The notes beneath the pieces are model-generated. The model did not search any database. It saw nothing but the letters and a program-made list of their open reading frames with translations, and was not told the DNA's origin. Shown here one piece after another: positions 1 to 8,627 of a DNA stretch of 64,000 nt. Made by a program: the position numbers and the translations under genes. Each line of letters begins with the position of its first letter. Positions within the stretch are counted from its first letter, which is position 1. Source of the DNA: Candidatus Bipolaricaulota bacterium (GTDB lineage Bacteria > Bipolaricaulota > Bipolaricaulia > Bipolaricaulales > Bipolaricaulaceae); NCBI GenBank assembly GCA_025060555.1, contig JANXBC010000001.1, positions 1 to 64,000 on the forward strand. The letters are read 5' to 3'.

Positions 1-528
1 GGGAACCCCGTGGGCCCCGGGGAGGTGGGCGAGATCGCCGTTCCGGTGGGCAACCCCGCCATCTTCGACGGCTACTGGAAGGACCCCGCGCTCACCCAGC
101 AGGTCTTCTCCGGGAAGTGGTACCGCACTGGGGACCTCGTGCGCGTGGACGAGGACGGCTACTTCTTTTTCGAGGGCCGGGCGGACGATGTGATCAAGGC
201 CTCGGGCTACCGCATTGGCCCGTTCGAGGTGGAGGATGCCCTCGTTTCTCATCCTGCCGTGGTGGAGGCAGCGGTCATCGGCAAACCTCATCCGACGCGT
301 GGGCAAGTCGTCAAAGCTTTTGTAGTTTTGGCCAAGGGCTTCCGGCCCTCGGAAGAGCTCGTGAAGGAATTGCAGGAGCATGTCAAGCGGGTGACCGCGC
401 CTTATAAGTACCCACGGGAGATCGAATTTGTAGATGAGCTTCCCAAGACGCCAAGCGGGAAGATCAAGCGGGCCGAGCTGCGCCGGCGGGAGCTGGAGAA
501 GCTCCAGGCCGAAGGCCAGGCGCCCTGA
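1..528 (+). CDS. Acyl-CoA synthetase (AMP-forming), C-terminal part, cut by window edge
   Basis: The frame is open from base 1 to the TGA at 528, so only about the last 175 residues are present and the true start lies outside the window. The fragment carries the hinge motif YRTGDLV followed by DGYFFFEGRADDVIKASGYRIGP, then the C-terminal lid domain with TPSGKIKRAELR, whose lysine is the adenylate-forming lysine of the ANL superfamily. The family activates a carboxylic acid to acyl-AMP and then acyl-CoA in the cytoplasm. The wording of the motifs resembles acetyl/medium-chain acyl-CoA synthetases (MACS-type) more than 4-coumarate ligases, but the substrate cannot be judged without the N-terminal pocket. 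It lies 29 bases upstream of dcd on the same strand. Confidence 0.9.
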   Translation, partial: GNPVGPGEVGEIAVPVGNPAIFDGYWKDPALTQQVFSGKWYRTGDLVRVDEDGYFFFEGRADDVIKASGYRIGPFEVEDALVSHPAVVEAAVIGKPHPTRGQVVKAFVVLAKGFRPSEELVKELQEHVKRVTAPYKYPREIEFVDELPKTPSGKIKRAELRRRELEKLQAEGQAP

Positions 529-557
529 GGCCCCTGGGCGCTCGGCGGAGGCGGTTC

Positions 558-1136
558 ATGAACGTCGAAACGTTTGCGGGCTTTTCCCTCCTCTCGGATC
601 GGGAGATCCTGGCCCTCTGCCAGGGCGAGCGGCCGATGATCACACCCTTCGTCCCCCGCCAGGAGGGCAAGCCCTCCTACGGCCTTTCCTCCTTCGGCTA
701 CGACATCCGCTTGGGCCGGAGGTTCCTGGTCCCCCTGGGCGGGGTCAGCGCCGTTTTGGATCCGGTGAACTTCCCGCGGGAGCTTTTCCGCGAGCTTGTA
801 GTGGAGGACGTGTTCGAGCTGGCGCCCCACTCCCAGGTCCTCGCGGAGTCGGTGGAGACGTTTTGGATGCCGGACGACGTGCTGGGCGTGTGCTGGGGGA
901 AGTCCAGCTACGCGCGCTGCGGCCTCCTTGTGAACGTGACGCCGCTGGAGCCGCGCTGGCGGGGCCGGCTTACCCTGGAATTGGCCAACCTCTCCCCCTT
1001 GCCCATCCGCCTCCATGTGGGCCAGGGGATCGCGCAGGTCGTGTTCTTTCGGGGGAGGCGGCCAGCTCGTGGATATGATGAGAAGGAAGCAGGGGGTCAC
1101 TACCAGGATCAACCTGGTGCGGCACTCCCCATGTAG
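558..1136 (+). CDS. dcd: dCTP deaminase
   Basis: A 192-residue protein of normal family length. The family deaminates dCTP to dUTP for dTTP synthesis; some members also hydrolyse dUTP. The diagnostic block is at residues 114-141 (GKSSYARCG, NVTPLEPRWRGRLTLE); E141 matches the catalytic glutamate and S117/R120 sit where the triphosphate is bound. The C-terminus has the usual flexible lid ending in GGHYQDQ. The ATG is preceded by GGAGGCGG at good spacing. It is followed by cdd after 21 bases, so the two pyrimidine deaminases probably form one transcript. Mono- versus bifunctional activity is not decidable here. Confidence 0.95.
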   Translation: MNVETFAGFSLLSDREILALCQGERPMITPFVPRQEGKPSYGLSSFGYDIRLGRRFLVPLGGVSAVLDPVNFPRELFRELVVEDVFELAPHSQVLAESVETFWMPDDVLGVCWGKSSYARCGLLVNVTPLEPRWRGRLTLELANLSPLPIRLHVGQGIAQVVFFRGRRPARGYDEKEAGGHYQDQPGAALPM

Positions 1137-1157
1137 GCTTGTAGGAGGTCAAGAGAG

Positions 1158-1550
1158 ATGGAAGTGGAGCTGGTGAGGAAGGCGGTGGAGGCGCGGGCAA
1201 AGGCTTATGTGCCCTATTCGCGGTTTGCTGTGGGCGCAGCCCTCCTTAGCAAAGATGGGAGGATTTTCACTGGCTGCAACGTGGAAAACGCTTCCTATGG
1301 CCTCACGGTATGCGCGGAGCGCGTGGCCCTCTTCAAAGCTATCTCTGAGGGGGCGCGCGAATTCCTGGCTTTGGCTGTAGCCTGCGGGGAAGGGCCTTGC
1401 GCCCCTTGCGGCGCTTGCCGGCAGGTCCTTTATGAATTTTCCCCTCATCTGGTCATAATCATGGCGGATGGGGAGGGGAAAAATTGGTGCACCATGAAAC
1501 TTCCTGATCTTTTGCCGCGCGCCTTTGGTCCAAATGACCTTCAAAAATGA
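1158..1550 (+). CDS. cdd: Cytidine deaminase
   Basis: A 130-residue homotetrameric-type cytidine deaminase that converts cytidine or deoxycytidine to uridine or deoxyuridine in pyrimidine salvage. It has the substrate motif PYSRFAVGAAL (residues 19-29), GCNVENASYG (39-48), the catalytic C52-A-E54 and the PCGACRQ zinc motif with C84 and C87. The last residues replace the usual hydrophobic C-terminus with a short, somewhat longer tail. The start is supported by TAGGAGGT eight bases upstream. It directly follows dcd, which fits a pyrimidine interconversion operon. Confidence 0.96.
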   Translation: MEVELVRKAVEARAKAYVPYSRFAVGAALLSKDGRIFTGCNVENASYGLTVCAERVALFKAISEGAREFLALAVACGEGPCAPCGACRQVLYEFSPHLVIIMADGEGKNWCTMKLPDLLPRAFGPNDLQK

Positions 1551-1710
1551 ATGGTCTTTACGTCACTAGTCTGGACATGCTTGGGCCGCGGAGGCCTTGC
1601 ATTTGTGCTAACGCCGTATTGAGCGGCGGTGGATAAATCTCCGGGGCGAGCAGCAGCGAGATCCGGCGGCGGTTCCCCTGGCAAGGATTGTAAATGGATT
1701 TGGCACAGAT

Positions 1711-1740
1711 CTTTGGCCATTCGTCGCCAAAGGTTATCAT
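1711..1740 (+). promoter_or_regulatory. Inverted repeat and candidate promoter before the xylanase gene
   Basis: A perfect 7-bp inverted repeat, CTTTGGC (1711-1717) and GCCAAAG (1726-1732), lies inside what could be the spacer of a promoter with TTGGCC (1713-1718) and TATCAT (1735-1740). The -10-like box ends nine bases before the ATG at 1750, so the xylanase message would be almost leaderless. The repeat may be an operator for a sugar-responsive regulator; the GntR-type gene at 10901 is the only regulator in the cluster. This is inference from position and symmetry only. Confidence 0.35.
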
Positions 1741-1749
1741 GTTTGAACT

Positions 1750-2676
1750 ATGAGAATAAGTTCACTCGTTGCGGGACTTCTGCTAACGGCGTTAATCTTC
1801 GGTTATGGGCAAGAAAAGTTTTTGGGCAACGTCTTCCGGGGGTATATGGAACCCCCGAAATTTCGCGAATATTGGAACCAAGTAACCCCGGAAAACGCTG
1901 GTAAGTGGGGATCAATCGCTATTTCCCGTGAGATTTGGTTTTGGGGGCTGCTTGACGCCATTTACGAATATGCCAAGGAGCAAAGCTTCATCTTCAAGTT
2001 CCACACCCTTGTCTGGGGTCAACAACAGCCTCTTTGGCTTGTGGATCTTTCCCCTGAAGAACAGCGTGCAGAAATAGAAAGATGGTTCAAAACCGTGGCT
2101 GAGCGCTACCCTAGCATTGATCTCATAGACGTTGTCAACGAGCCCCTGCACTCTTCCCCTTTGTACAAAGAAGCTTTGGGGGGTGAAGGAGTTAGCGGAT
2201 GGGATTGGGTGATCACGGCGTTTGAGCTTGCCCGCACCTTTTTCCCACAAAGCAAACTTCTGATCAATGAATACGGTGTGATTTCCAACCCCACGGAAGC
2301 CCAAAGCTATGCGCATCTTGTTCAGTTGCTTAAAAGCCGCGGGCTTGTCGATGGGGTTGGAATCCAGTGCCATGCTTTTGAAATGGATTATGTTGATTTG
2401 GCGACAATGCGTGTGTGCTTGGAGATCCTAGCAGCTACAGGGTTGCCGCTTTATGTCTCGGAGCTCGATATCAGTGGGGACGATCAAACGCAGCTTCGCC
2501 GCTATCAAGAAAAGTTTCCCGTTCTTTGGGAGCATCCGAATGTGGTTGGAGTAACCTTATGGGGGTATGTCCAAGGCCAGATGTGGACTGAAAACGCATA
2601 TCTTTTGCGCGTCGATGGAACTGAGCGGCCCGCGCTGACATGGCTTATGGAATACGTGCGTAGGCGGCACGAATAG
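1750..2676 (+). CDS. Secreted GH10 endo-1,4-beta-xylanase
   Basis: A 308-residue glycoside hydrolase family 10 enzyme that cuts internal beta-1,4-xylosidic bonds of xylan with retention. The N-terminus MRISSLVAGLLLTALIFGYGQ is a signal peptide, so it acts outside the cytoplasmic membrane. Family landmarks are NQVTPENAGKWG (43-54), FHTLVWGQQ (84-92), DVVNEPL with acid/base E131, and LYVSELDIS with nucleophile E238; LWGYVQGQMW near 270-280 is the usual late motif. No carbohydrate-binding module is attached. No clear Shine-Dalgarno precedes the ATG. It opens a pentose-use cluster and would feed oligosaccharides to the ABC importer that follows. Confidence 0.95.
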   Translation: MRISSLVAGLLLTALIFGYGQEKFLGNVFRGYMEPPKFREYWNQVTPENAGKWGSIAISREIWFWGLLDAIYEYAKEQSFIFKFHTLVWGQQQPLWLVDLSPEEQRAEIERWFKTVAERYPSIDLIDVVNEPLHSSPLYKEALGGEGVSGWDWVITAFELARTFFPQSKLLINEYGVISNPTEAQSYAHLVQLLKSRGLVDGVGIQCHAFEMDYVDLATMRVCLEILAATGLPLYVSELDISGDDQTQLRRYQEKFPVLWEHPNVVGVTLWGYVQGQMWTENAYLLRVDGTERPALTWLMEYVRRRHE

Positions 2677-2705
2677 CCAATGCTTTCGCCGCAATTCGGT
2701 GGGTC

Positions 2706-2734
2706 TTGACACCATCCCGGAAAAGACGTAATAT
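2706..2734 (+). promoter_or_regulatory. Sigma-70-type promoter of the oligosaccharide/peptide ABC operon
   Basis: TTGACA (2706-2711), a 17-base spacer and TAATAT (2729-2734). It lies between the xylanase stop and the binding-protein gene. Immediately overlapping the -10 is TATGTCATACA, which contains GT-NNN-AC (2735-2741), the core spacing of FadR/GntR-type operators; it would fit repression by the GntR-type protein encoded at 10901, but the pairing is inference. Confidence 0.75.
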
Positions 2735-2823
2735 GTCATACAACAAACGCGAAAGGGGGTGAGAAAAGGATCGAGGCTGTTGGTAAAAGAGAAGAAGGCG
2801 GTGATTTGAAGAAGGAGGTGGGA

Positions 2824-4701
2824 ATGTATAGGAGGTTTTTGAGAGTTTTGGGTTTGGTGGGCTTAGCTTTCTTGCCAGCGGTGGCGCAGCTAGCCCCGGG
2901 CATTCCGCGGTCAGAGGCGTTGGTGGTAAACGTGTTGACCGGTCTTGTGGGAACACCCGGTAACTTCAACGAATGGGTAGGTTGGAAATGGCGGGATCGT
3001 GGCATGCAGCAGCTCATGAATGAACCCCTTTGGTCTATTGATTTCGCGTCCGGCCAGATAATCAACGGGTTGGCCGCTACCCCTCCGGAATATAACGCCG
3101 ATTTCACGCGCATGGTTGTGCATCTCCGTCCTGGTTGCTACTGGAGCGACGGTGTTCCCATTACCGCGGAGGATGTGGTCTATACGGTGAAGCTCATAAG
3201 CAGCACTCCCGGGATGAACTATCAAGCGGTGATGGCAGCTAATGTGTCCAACGTCTATGCGACGGACGAGCACACCGTGGTTTTTGAGTTGAAAGCGCCA
3301 AACTCTCGCTTCCATACCTATTTCCTTGATCGCTGGGGCTGCCTTTGGATCATGCCCAAGCATGTGTTCGAAAAGGTTACGGATCCCTTGACCTTTGAGT
3401 TCAACCCGCCGGTGAGCAGCGGCCCCTACACCCTTCACAGTTACGATCCTGCTGGCTATTGGACGGTATGGGTGAAGCGCGATGACTGGCACCGCACCCC
3501 TACCGGCATGCTTTTCGGTGAGCCCAAGCCCAAATATGTGGTGTTCCGTGCCTATGCCGATCCGGCAGCTAAGGTCTTAGCCATGCTCCGTCACGAGCTG
3601 GACGCCGCTGATCTCACCGCTGAGACCCTTAAGGCGGTCTTGGCTCAGGGCAAAACTGTGCGCGCATACCAACCCACCTATCCGTGGGTGGTGAACAACG
3701 ACCCTTGTATTACTGGGCTTACGTTCAACACCGTTATTCCGCCCTACAATAATCCGGAGGTGCGGTGGGCGCTGGTGCTGGCCATCGACATCGTGAAATA
3801 TGCAGCGATTGCCGTAGATGGGATGGCCCCTGTGAGTCCACTTCATATTCCCTATCTGCCTGGGTATGTGAAGTACTTCTTTGCCCCAATAGAAAAATGG
3901 CTTGAGGACTTCACCTTGGACCTAGGCAACGGGGAGAAGTTCAAGCCTTATGATCCCACGATTCCATTTAAACTCGCCGAATACGCGCAGAGCCGCGGTT
4001 ACGTCGTCCCCACTGACCCGGAGTCCATTAAGGCGGCTTTTGGGCCAGGCTGGTGGAAATACGCTCCTGACGCGGCAGAAAAGCTGCTCAAAAAGAATGG
4101 GTTCTATCGCGATGAGCAGGGGAAGTGGCATCTGCCGGATGGCAAGCTCTGGCGCATCCGTATCCTTTGCCGCGTTGACCTTGCCCACATGTCCACCCGC
4201 AATGCGCTGGCAGCCGCTGAGTGCTGGAAAGACTTCGGCATTGAGGCTGAGGCTGTGCCCAGCGTGGACTTCTCCAGCCTTGGGCTGACCGGGGATTTCG
4301 AGGTCACCACGGATTGGCCAGCCTTCGAGCCCTGGGGAGCTGGCCCAGACCTGTTCCGCACCCTCAGCCCCTTTAGCTCGGAGAACACCGCGCCTCTTGG
4401 ACAAATGACGCCAGGCCATCAGTCCCGCTGGAGTGATCCTCGCCTGGATCGCGTGATCGAGCAACTGAAGGCTACAGACCCAACCGATGAAGCGAAGACC
4501 GCGGCTTTAGGCGCTGAAGGGCTGAAGATCCTCGTTGAGTCCATGCCTAGTGTGCCGACCCTCAACTACATTGGTTTCCTCGCTTGGGATGCTTATTACT
4601 GGACAAACTGGCCCGGCATCGAGAACGCGTACACTCAGCCTTATGTCCACTGGGGGCCGTTCAAATACATGCTCCCCTTCCTTCAGCCGACGGGAAAGTG
4701 A
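2824..4701 (+). CDS. ABC transporter substrate-binding protein, family 5 (oligopeptide/oligosaccharide type)
   Basis: About 625 residues from the ATG at 2824, which has AAGGAGGTGGG just upstream; an in-frame TTG at 2806 would overlap that Shine-Dalgarno and is unlikely. Residues 1-22 are a signal peptide (MYRRFLRVLGLVGLAFLPAVAQ). The body is a family-5 extracytoplasmic binding protein, with the early HLRPGCYWSDGVPITAEDVVYT segment typical of DppA/OppA. Several family-5 proteins in thermophiles bind cello- or xylo-oligosaccharides. Between a xylanase and a GH3 enzyme, xylo-oligosaccharide uptake is the likely role; peptide binding is the alternative. It heads a five-gene importer operon and is separated from the permeases by a hairpin terminator. 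Confidence 0.9.
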   Translation: MYRRFLRVLGLVGLAFLPAVAQLAPGIPRSEALVVNVLTGLVGTPGNFNEWVGWKWRDRGMQQLMNEPLWSIDFASGQIINGLAATPPEYNADFTRMVVHLRPGCYWSDGVPITAEDVVYTVKLISSTPGMNYQAVMAANVSNVYATDEHTVVFELKAPNSRFHTYFLDRWGCLWIMPKHVFEKVTDPLTFEFNPPVSSGPYTLHSYDPAGYWTVWVKRDDWHRTPTGMLFGEPKPKYVVFRAYADPAAKVLAMLRHELDAADLTAETLKAVLAQGKTVRAYQPTYPWVVNNDPCITGLTFNTVIPPYNNPEVRWALVLAIDIVKYAAIAVDGMAPVSPLHIPYLPGYVKYFFAPIEKWLEDFTLDLGNGEKFKPYDPTIPFKLAEYAQSRGYVVPTDPESIKAAFGPGWWKYAPDAAEKLLKKNGFYRDEQGKWHLPDGKLWRIRILCRVDLAHMSTRNALAAAECWKDFGIEAEAVPSVDFSSLGLTGDFEVTTDWPAFEPWGAGPDLFRTLSPFSSENTAPLGQMTPGHQSRWSDPRLDRVIEQLKATDPTDEAKTAALGAEGLKILVESMPSVPTLNYIGFLAWDAYYWTNWPGIENAYTQPYVHWGPFKYMLPFLQPTGK

Positions 4702-4711
4702 GGCGCGTGGG

Positions 4712-4745
4712 AAGGAGCCCCGGCGTTCTAGGCCGGGGCTCCTTT
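4712..4745 (+). terminator. Intrinsic terminator between binding protein and permeases
   Basis: A perfect 13-bp stem: the arm 4712-4724 (AAGGAGCCCCGGC) pairs with 4732-4744, with a 7-base loop and a short T run. It probably acts as a partial terminator, so that the binding protein is made in excess over the membrane components. Confidence 0.85.
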
Positions 4746-4764
4746 GACCTAAAGGGGGCCTCCC

Positions 4765-5772
4765 TTGCGGTTTTTCAAAGAATACCTTCTTCCGAGGTTC
4801 TTGCAGTTCCTGCTCGTCACTTTTTTAGGGATCAACGCCGCTTTTTTTATCCCCCGCTTTTTCTCATCTGATCCGATCTTAGAGACAATCAGCACGATAA
4901 GATCGCACGGGACCTACTTGGATCCCGGAAGCGTAGAAAAAATAATAAGTGACCTAAAACAGCTTTATGGACTTGAGGGGACACTTGGGCAACAATATTT
5001 GGCCTTTTGGCGACGACTATTCCGCGGCGATTTGGGACTATCTTTCTTTCAATTTCCCGAGCCCGTTGTTAGGCTAATTGGCCGGGCCCTGCCCTGGACT
5101 TTAGGGCTCCTTTTGCCCTCCACCCTCCTCTCCTGGGCTTTGGGGCTGTTAATTGGGGGGGTGGGTGGGTGTTATCCGGAGCGGAGGTGGGTCAAAGTTT
5201 TGGATGTGATCAGCATGCTTGTTCGCCCTCTTCCTTACTATATCTTCGCCTTCGCTTTGCTCATCGTTTTTGCCTACGTCATCCCGTGGTTCCCCCTTGG
5301 CGGCGGCCTGAGCATCGGACGCCAGCCGGAGTTTTCCCTGCAGTTCATCCGGGAAGTGCTTCACTACGCCTTTCTTCCCTTTGCTTCCCTCACTATTTTG
5401 GGCACAGCGGTTATGTACCAAATGTCCAAATTGATCGTGCAAAGCCTAAGAACTGAGGATTTCGTGCAATACGCCCAACTAGGCGGTGTGAAGGGCCGCA
5501 TCATCGTCTTCAAATATCTCGTACGCAACGCTATGCTCCCCTTGTTCACCAACCTCGTTCTTTCCCTGGGACAGGTCTTCGGGGGAGCCATGATCACAGA
5601 AATAGTTTTCTCTTATCCGGGTTTGGGGATGCTCCTTTATAATGCGGTAGTACAGGCTGATTACAACCTAATTTTGGGGATAACCACTATTTCCATCGTG
5701 GCTGTTACGACCGGCATTTTCCTGGCAGACTTGGTTTACCCTCTTTTGGACCCCCGGGTGAGATATCAATGA
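4765..5772 (+). CDS. ABC transporter permease, DppB type
   Basis: A 335-residue inner-membrane permease with about six hydrophobic segments and the long first periplasmic loop of the DppB/OppB family. The cytoplasmic EAA-like coupling loop is near EDFVQYAQLGGVKGRIIVFKY (residues about 230-250). It starts at TTG 4765 behind AAAGGGGG; no better ATG is available. Its stop overlaps the start of the next permease by four bases (ATGA). It forms the import channel together with that gene, powered by the two ATPases downstream. Confidence 0.9.
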   Translation: MRFFKEYLLPRFLQFLLVTFLGINAAFFIPRFFSSDPILETISTIRSHGTYLDPGSVEKIISDLKQLYGLEGTLGQQYLAFWRRLFRGDLGLSFFQFPEPVVRLIGRALPWTLGLLLPSTLLSWALGLLIGGVGGCYPERRWVKVLDVISMLVRPLPYYIFAFALLIVFAYVIPWFPLGGGLSIGRQPEFSLQFIREVLHYAFLPFASLTILGTAVMYQMSKLIVQSLRTEDFVQYAQLGGVKGRIIVFKYLVRNAMLPLFTNLVLSLGQVFGGAMITEIVFSYPGLGMLLYNAVVQADYNLILGITTISIVAVTTGIFLADLVYPLLDPRVRYQ

Positions 5773-6623
5773 AGCTCATTCGCGATCTGTTCCGTGACTA
5801 CCGATTCGCCGTGAGTTTCGCCGTCCTTTTTGGCCTCGTCTCCCTCGCCATCTGCTCAGCTTTTTCCCCTTATGACCCCAGGCGTTGGTACCAGGTCCCC
5901 AGGGATCAACCCCCAAGCAGCAAGTATGTGTTGGGAACCAATTCTAAAGGACAGGATGTATTTTGGGAGGCCACCTTTGCGATTCGCAATTCCCTCGTCT
6001 TCTCCCTCATCGCGGCCAGCCTCTCCCGCGCAATCGCCATCCTGCTTGGCCTCATCGCCGGATACCTGGGGGGATGGCCTGATCGGACCCTCACTTTTCT
6101 TACCGACACTTTCTTGGTCATGCCCCTCTTCCTTTTCATCGTCCTTCTCTCCATGCTCCTCAAAGGGCGCCTAACATTGGGGATTTTGGGGGTCCTTCTG
6201 GGATTCTTTGGTTGGGCCTGGGACGCGCGTGTGATCCGCTCGCAGGTCCTCAGCCTTCGGGAGAGGGAGTTCACCAAAACCGCACTTTTGTCAGGGATGC
6301 CCACGCTCCGCCTGGTAACGAAGGAGTACATACCCCATGTTCTTCCCATCATCTTTAGCACGTTGATCAACAATATGTCCTGGGCCATTGGGATGGAGAT
6401 CACCCTAGCCATACTTGGGCTCCTGAAGATGGATATACCCACCCTCGGGGTCATGCTCCGATGGGCCATAAGTTATCAAGCCCTCCTCTTGGGGTACTGG
6501 TGGTGGTATTTAACCCCTACTGTTTTGTCTATCCTCCTTTTCATAAGCCTGTACTGGCTTTCCGCAAGCGTCAGCGAATATCTTGACCCCCGGAGCCGCC
6601 TGCAACGCGTGGGGGTGAGGTGA
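5769..6623 (+). CDS. ABC transporter permease, DppC type
   Basis: A 284-residue second permease of the same importer, DppC/OppC family. It has one N-terminal segment, then VLGTNSKGQDVF (the conserved G-T-D-x-G-R-D-like motif of the family) and five further membrane segments. The coupling loop is around REREFTKTALLSGMPTLRLV. Translation is coupled to the preceding gene through the ATGA overlap at 5769. Confidence 0.9.
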   Translation: MKLIRDLFRDYRFAVSFAVLFGLVSLAICSAFSPYDPRRWYQVPRDQPPSSKYVLGTNSKGQDVFWEATFAIRNSLVFSLIAASLSRAIAILLGLIAGYLGGWPDRTLTFLTDTFLVMPLFLFIVLLSMLLKGRLTLGILGVLLGFFGWAWDARVIRSQVLSLREREFTKTALLSGMPTLRLVTKEYIPHVLPIIFSTLINNMSWAIGMEITLAILGLLKMDIPTLGVMLRWAISYQALLLGYWWWYLTPTVLSILLFISLYWLSASVSEYLDPRSRLQRVGVR

Positions 6624-6630
6624 GGGAATC

Positions 6631-7620
6631 ATGTGGGTCATTCAAGCCAAAGGCCTCAAAGCGTTCTACATTCTCCACATATTGGGGCATACCAAAATTG
6701 TTAAGGCTGTCAACGAGGTGGATTTGGAAGTTTTGGAGAACGAGATATACGGCATTGCTGGTGAAAGCGGGTGTGGCAAATCAACCCTTCTTAAAGCCCT
6801 GCTTGGCGTCACCATCGCTCCCCTTCGGCTCATCTCTGGACAGGTGCTTTATCGAAAAGATGGGGAAGAGCTAGATGTGTATGCGCTCAAACCGGAAGAA
6901 TTGCGCAAACTCCGGTGGACTTTCATTGCTTATGTTCCTCAGGGTTCGATGAGCGTGTTGAACCCCGTGCGCAGACTTAGTCGGACACTTGAGGATTTTC
7001 TTGCCAGCCACGAAGGGTTAAAGGGGCGCCGTCAACTCATGGCCCGCGCAAAAGACTACTTTCATGAGCTTGGGCTTCCCCCGAAAATTCTTAAGGCCTA
7101 TCCCCATCAACTCTCGGGTGGGATGAGGCAGCGAGTGACTATCGCTTTGGCTACGCTTTTGGCTCCCAAAATACTCATTGCAGACGAGCCCACTACCGCC
7201 TTGGATGTGGTAGTACAAAGGGGGGTATTGCAAATGCTCACCGATATTCACCGAAAATTAGCTAACACCCTCGTCCTTGTGACGCACGACATGGGTGTTC
7301 ATGCCAATGTTAGTCGGCGGTTAGGAATAATGTACGCTGGGAAGTTGGTGGAGGAAGGGGAGGTAAGCGAACTATTCACTGCCCCCCTACATCCATATAC
7401 CCGGTTCTTGATCAAATCGCTTCCCAAACTCGGCGATAAGGGAAGCCGCGAGGGCGTTCCTGGCATGCCTCCTTCCCTTTCAGAACTGCCAAGTGGCTGC
7501 GCCTTCCACCCCCGCTGTCCCCTTGCTCTCCCCATTTGCCGCGAAAAAGAACCCCTGTTGAGCAAGGAGAAGCCCGGCCACAGGGTCCGCTGTTGGCTTT
7601 ACCTCAGGGAAGGACCATGA
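6631..7620 (+). CDS. ABC importer ATPase, DppD/OppD type
   Basis: A 329-residue nucleotide-binding subunit. Walker A is GESGCGKS at residues 44-51, the signature is LSGGMRQRV, Walker B is ILIADEP and the switch histidine is in LVTHDM. The C-terminus carries the oligo_HPY extension with spaced cysteines (CAFHPRCPLALPIC) typical of Dpp/Opp ATPases. The ATG at 6631 follows the DppC stop by seven bases, with a GAGG-type ribosome-binding site. It pairs with the next ATPase as a heterodimer. Confidence 0.93.
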   Translation: MWVIQAKGLKAFYILHILGHTKIVKAVNEVDLEVLENEIYGIAGESGCGKSTLLKALLGVTIAPLRLISGQVLYRKDGEELDVYALKPEELRKLRWTFIAYVPQGSMSVLNPVRRLSRTLEDFLASHEGLKGRRQLMARAKDYFHELGLPPKILKAYPHQLSGGMRQRVTIALATLLAPKILIADEPTTALDVVVQRGVLQMLTDIHRKLANTLVLVTHDMGVHANVSRRLGIMYAGKLVEEGEVSELFTAPLHPYTRFLIKSLPKLGDKGSREGVPGMPPSLSELPSGCAFHPRCPLALPICREKEPLLSKEKPGHRVRCWLYLREGP

Positions 7621-8627
7621 AGAAAGTTGTGGAACTGCAAAACGTCACAAAAATCTATTCTGTTGGCGGAGGGTTGGCACGGGCCAAAATCATTGCAGTA
7701 GATAACGTTTCCTTTCACCTAAATTTAGGGGAAATCTTTGGGTTAGCCGGGGAATCGGGATGCGGGAAAACTACCACCGCTCGCATCATCCTTGGGTTTG
7801 AAAAACCAACAAGTGGTACAGTGGTGGTGTACGGGCTTAGCCCCACTAGGTCCGGAGTGCAAGCGCGGTTCGGCCCGGGCGGGATACAAGCGGTTTTTCA
7901 AAATCCTTTTGAAACTTTTAATCCTTTGCGCCTTGTGGAGGCGTACTTTTTTGAAACAGTCAAGAATTATAGGCTTGCCCAAACTAAAAGGCAGGCCGCA
8001 GAACTCATCGAGGACGCTCTTCAAGCTGTGGGCCTGTCGTACGCCGAGGTAGCCGAACGCTATCCCAGTGAGTTTTCTGGTGGACAACTTCAGAGGATAG
8101 CCATCGCTCGGGCGCTCCTCACCAAGCCGCGATTGCTTATTGCGGACGAGCCCGTTTCCATGGTGGATGCTTCGCTACGCATTTCAATCGTTAACCTCTT
8201 CCGCAAACTTCGGGATGAATTGGGTATGGCCATCCTCTACATCACTCACGACTTGGCGACGGCATATTACATCTGTGACAGGATCGCCTTGATGTTCCGC
8301 GGGAACTTGGTGGAGATGGGGGAGGTGAGTAGAGTGCTGGGGAGCCCAAGGCATCCCTACACTCGCCTCCTCACGGAGTCTATACCCAAAGCAGATCCTA
8401 CGCGGAAGTGGACTGGGCGCATTGCCCTACTGGAAACGGAGGAGGAAGAGTATAGGCGCAAAGGGTGTAAGTTCGCCGGACGCTGTCCGACTGTCATGGA
8501 AGAGTGCAAGTATTCTGTGCCACCTGATTCGCTAGTGGACGGAGTCCTAGTGAAATGCTTCCTTTATCAAAGGGAAGGGGAAAAGATCGTGCCCAAAGGA
8601 GGTGACATCCGTGAACAGTTGGCGTGA
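7617..8627 (+). CDS. ABC importer ATPase, DppF/OppF type
   Basis: 336 residues from the ATG at 7617, which overlaps the previous stop as ATGA; a longer in-frame start at 7536 lies inside the upstream gene and is not needed. It has Walker A GESGCGKT, signature FSGGQLQRIAIARAL, Walker B LLIADEP and switch histidine ITHDL, then a C-terminal CKFAGRCPTVMEEC segment. It is the partner of the preceding ATPase in driving oligomer import. Confidence 0.93.
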   Translation: MKKVVELQNVTKIYSVGGGLARAKIIAVDNVSFHLNLGEIFGLAGESGCGKTTTARIILGFEKPTSGTVVVYGLSPTRSGVQARFGPGGIQAVFQNPFETFNPLRLVEAYFFETVKNYRLAQTKRQAAELIEDALQAVGLSYAEVAERYPSEFSGGQLQRIAIARALLTKPRLLIADEPVSMVDASLRISIVNLFRKLRDELGMAILYITHDLATAYYICDRIALMFRGNLVEMGEVSRVLGSPRHPYTRLLTESIPKADPTRKWTGRIALLETEEEEYRRKGCKFAGRCPTVMEECKYSVPPDSLVDGVLVKCFLYQREGEKIVPKGGDIREQLA

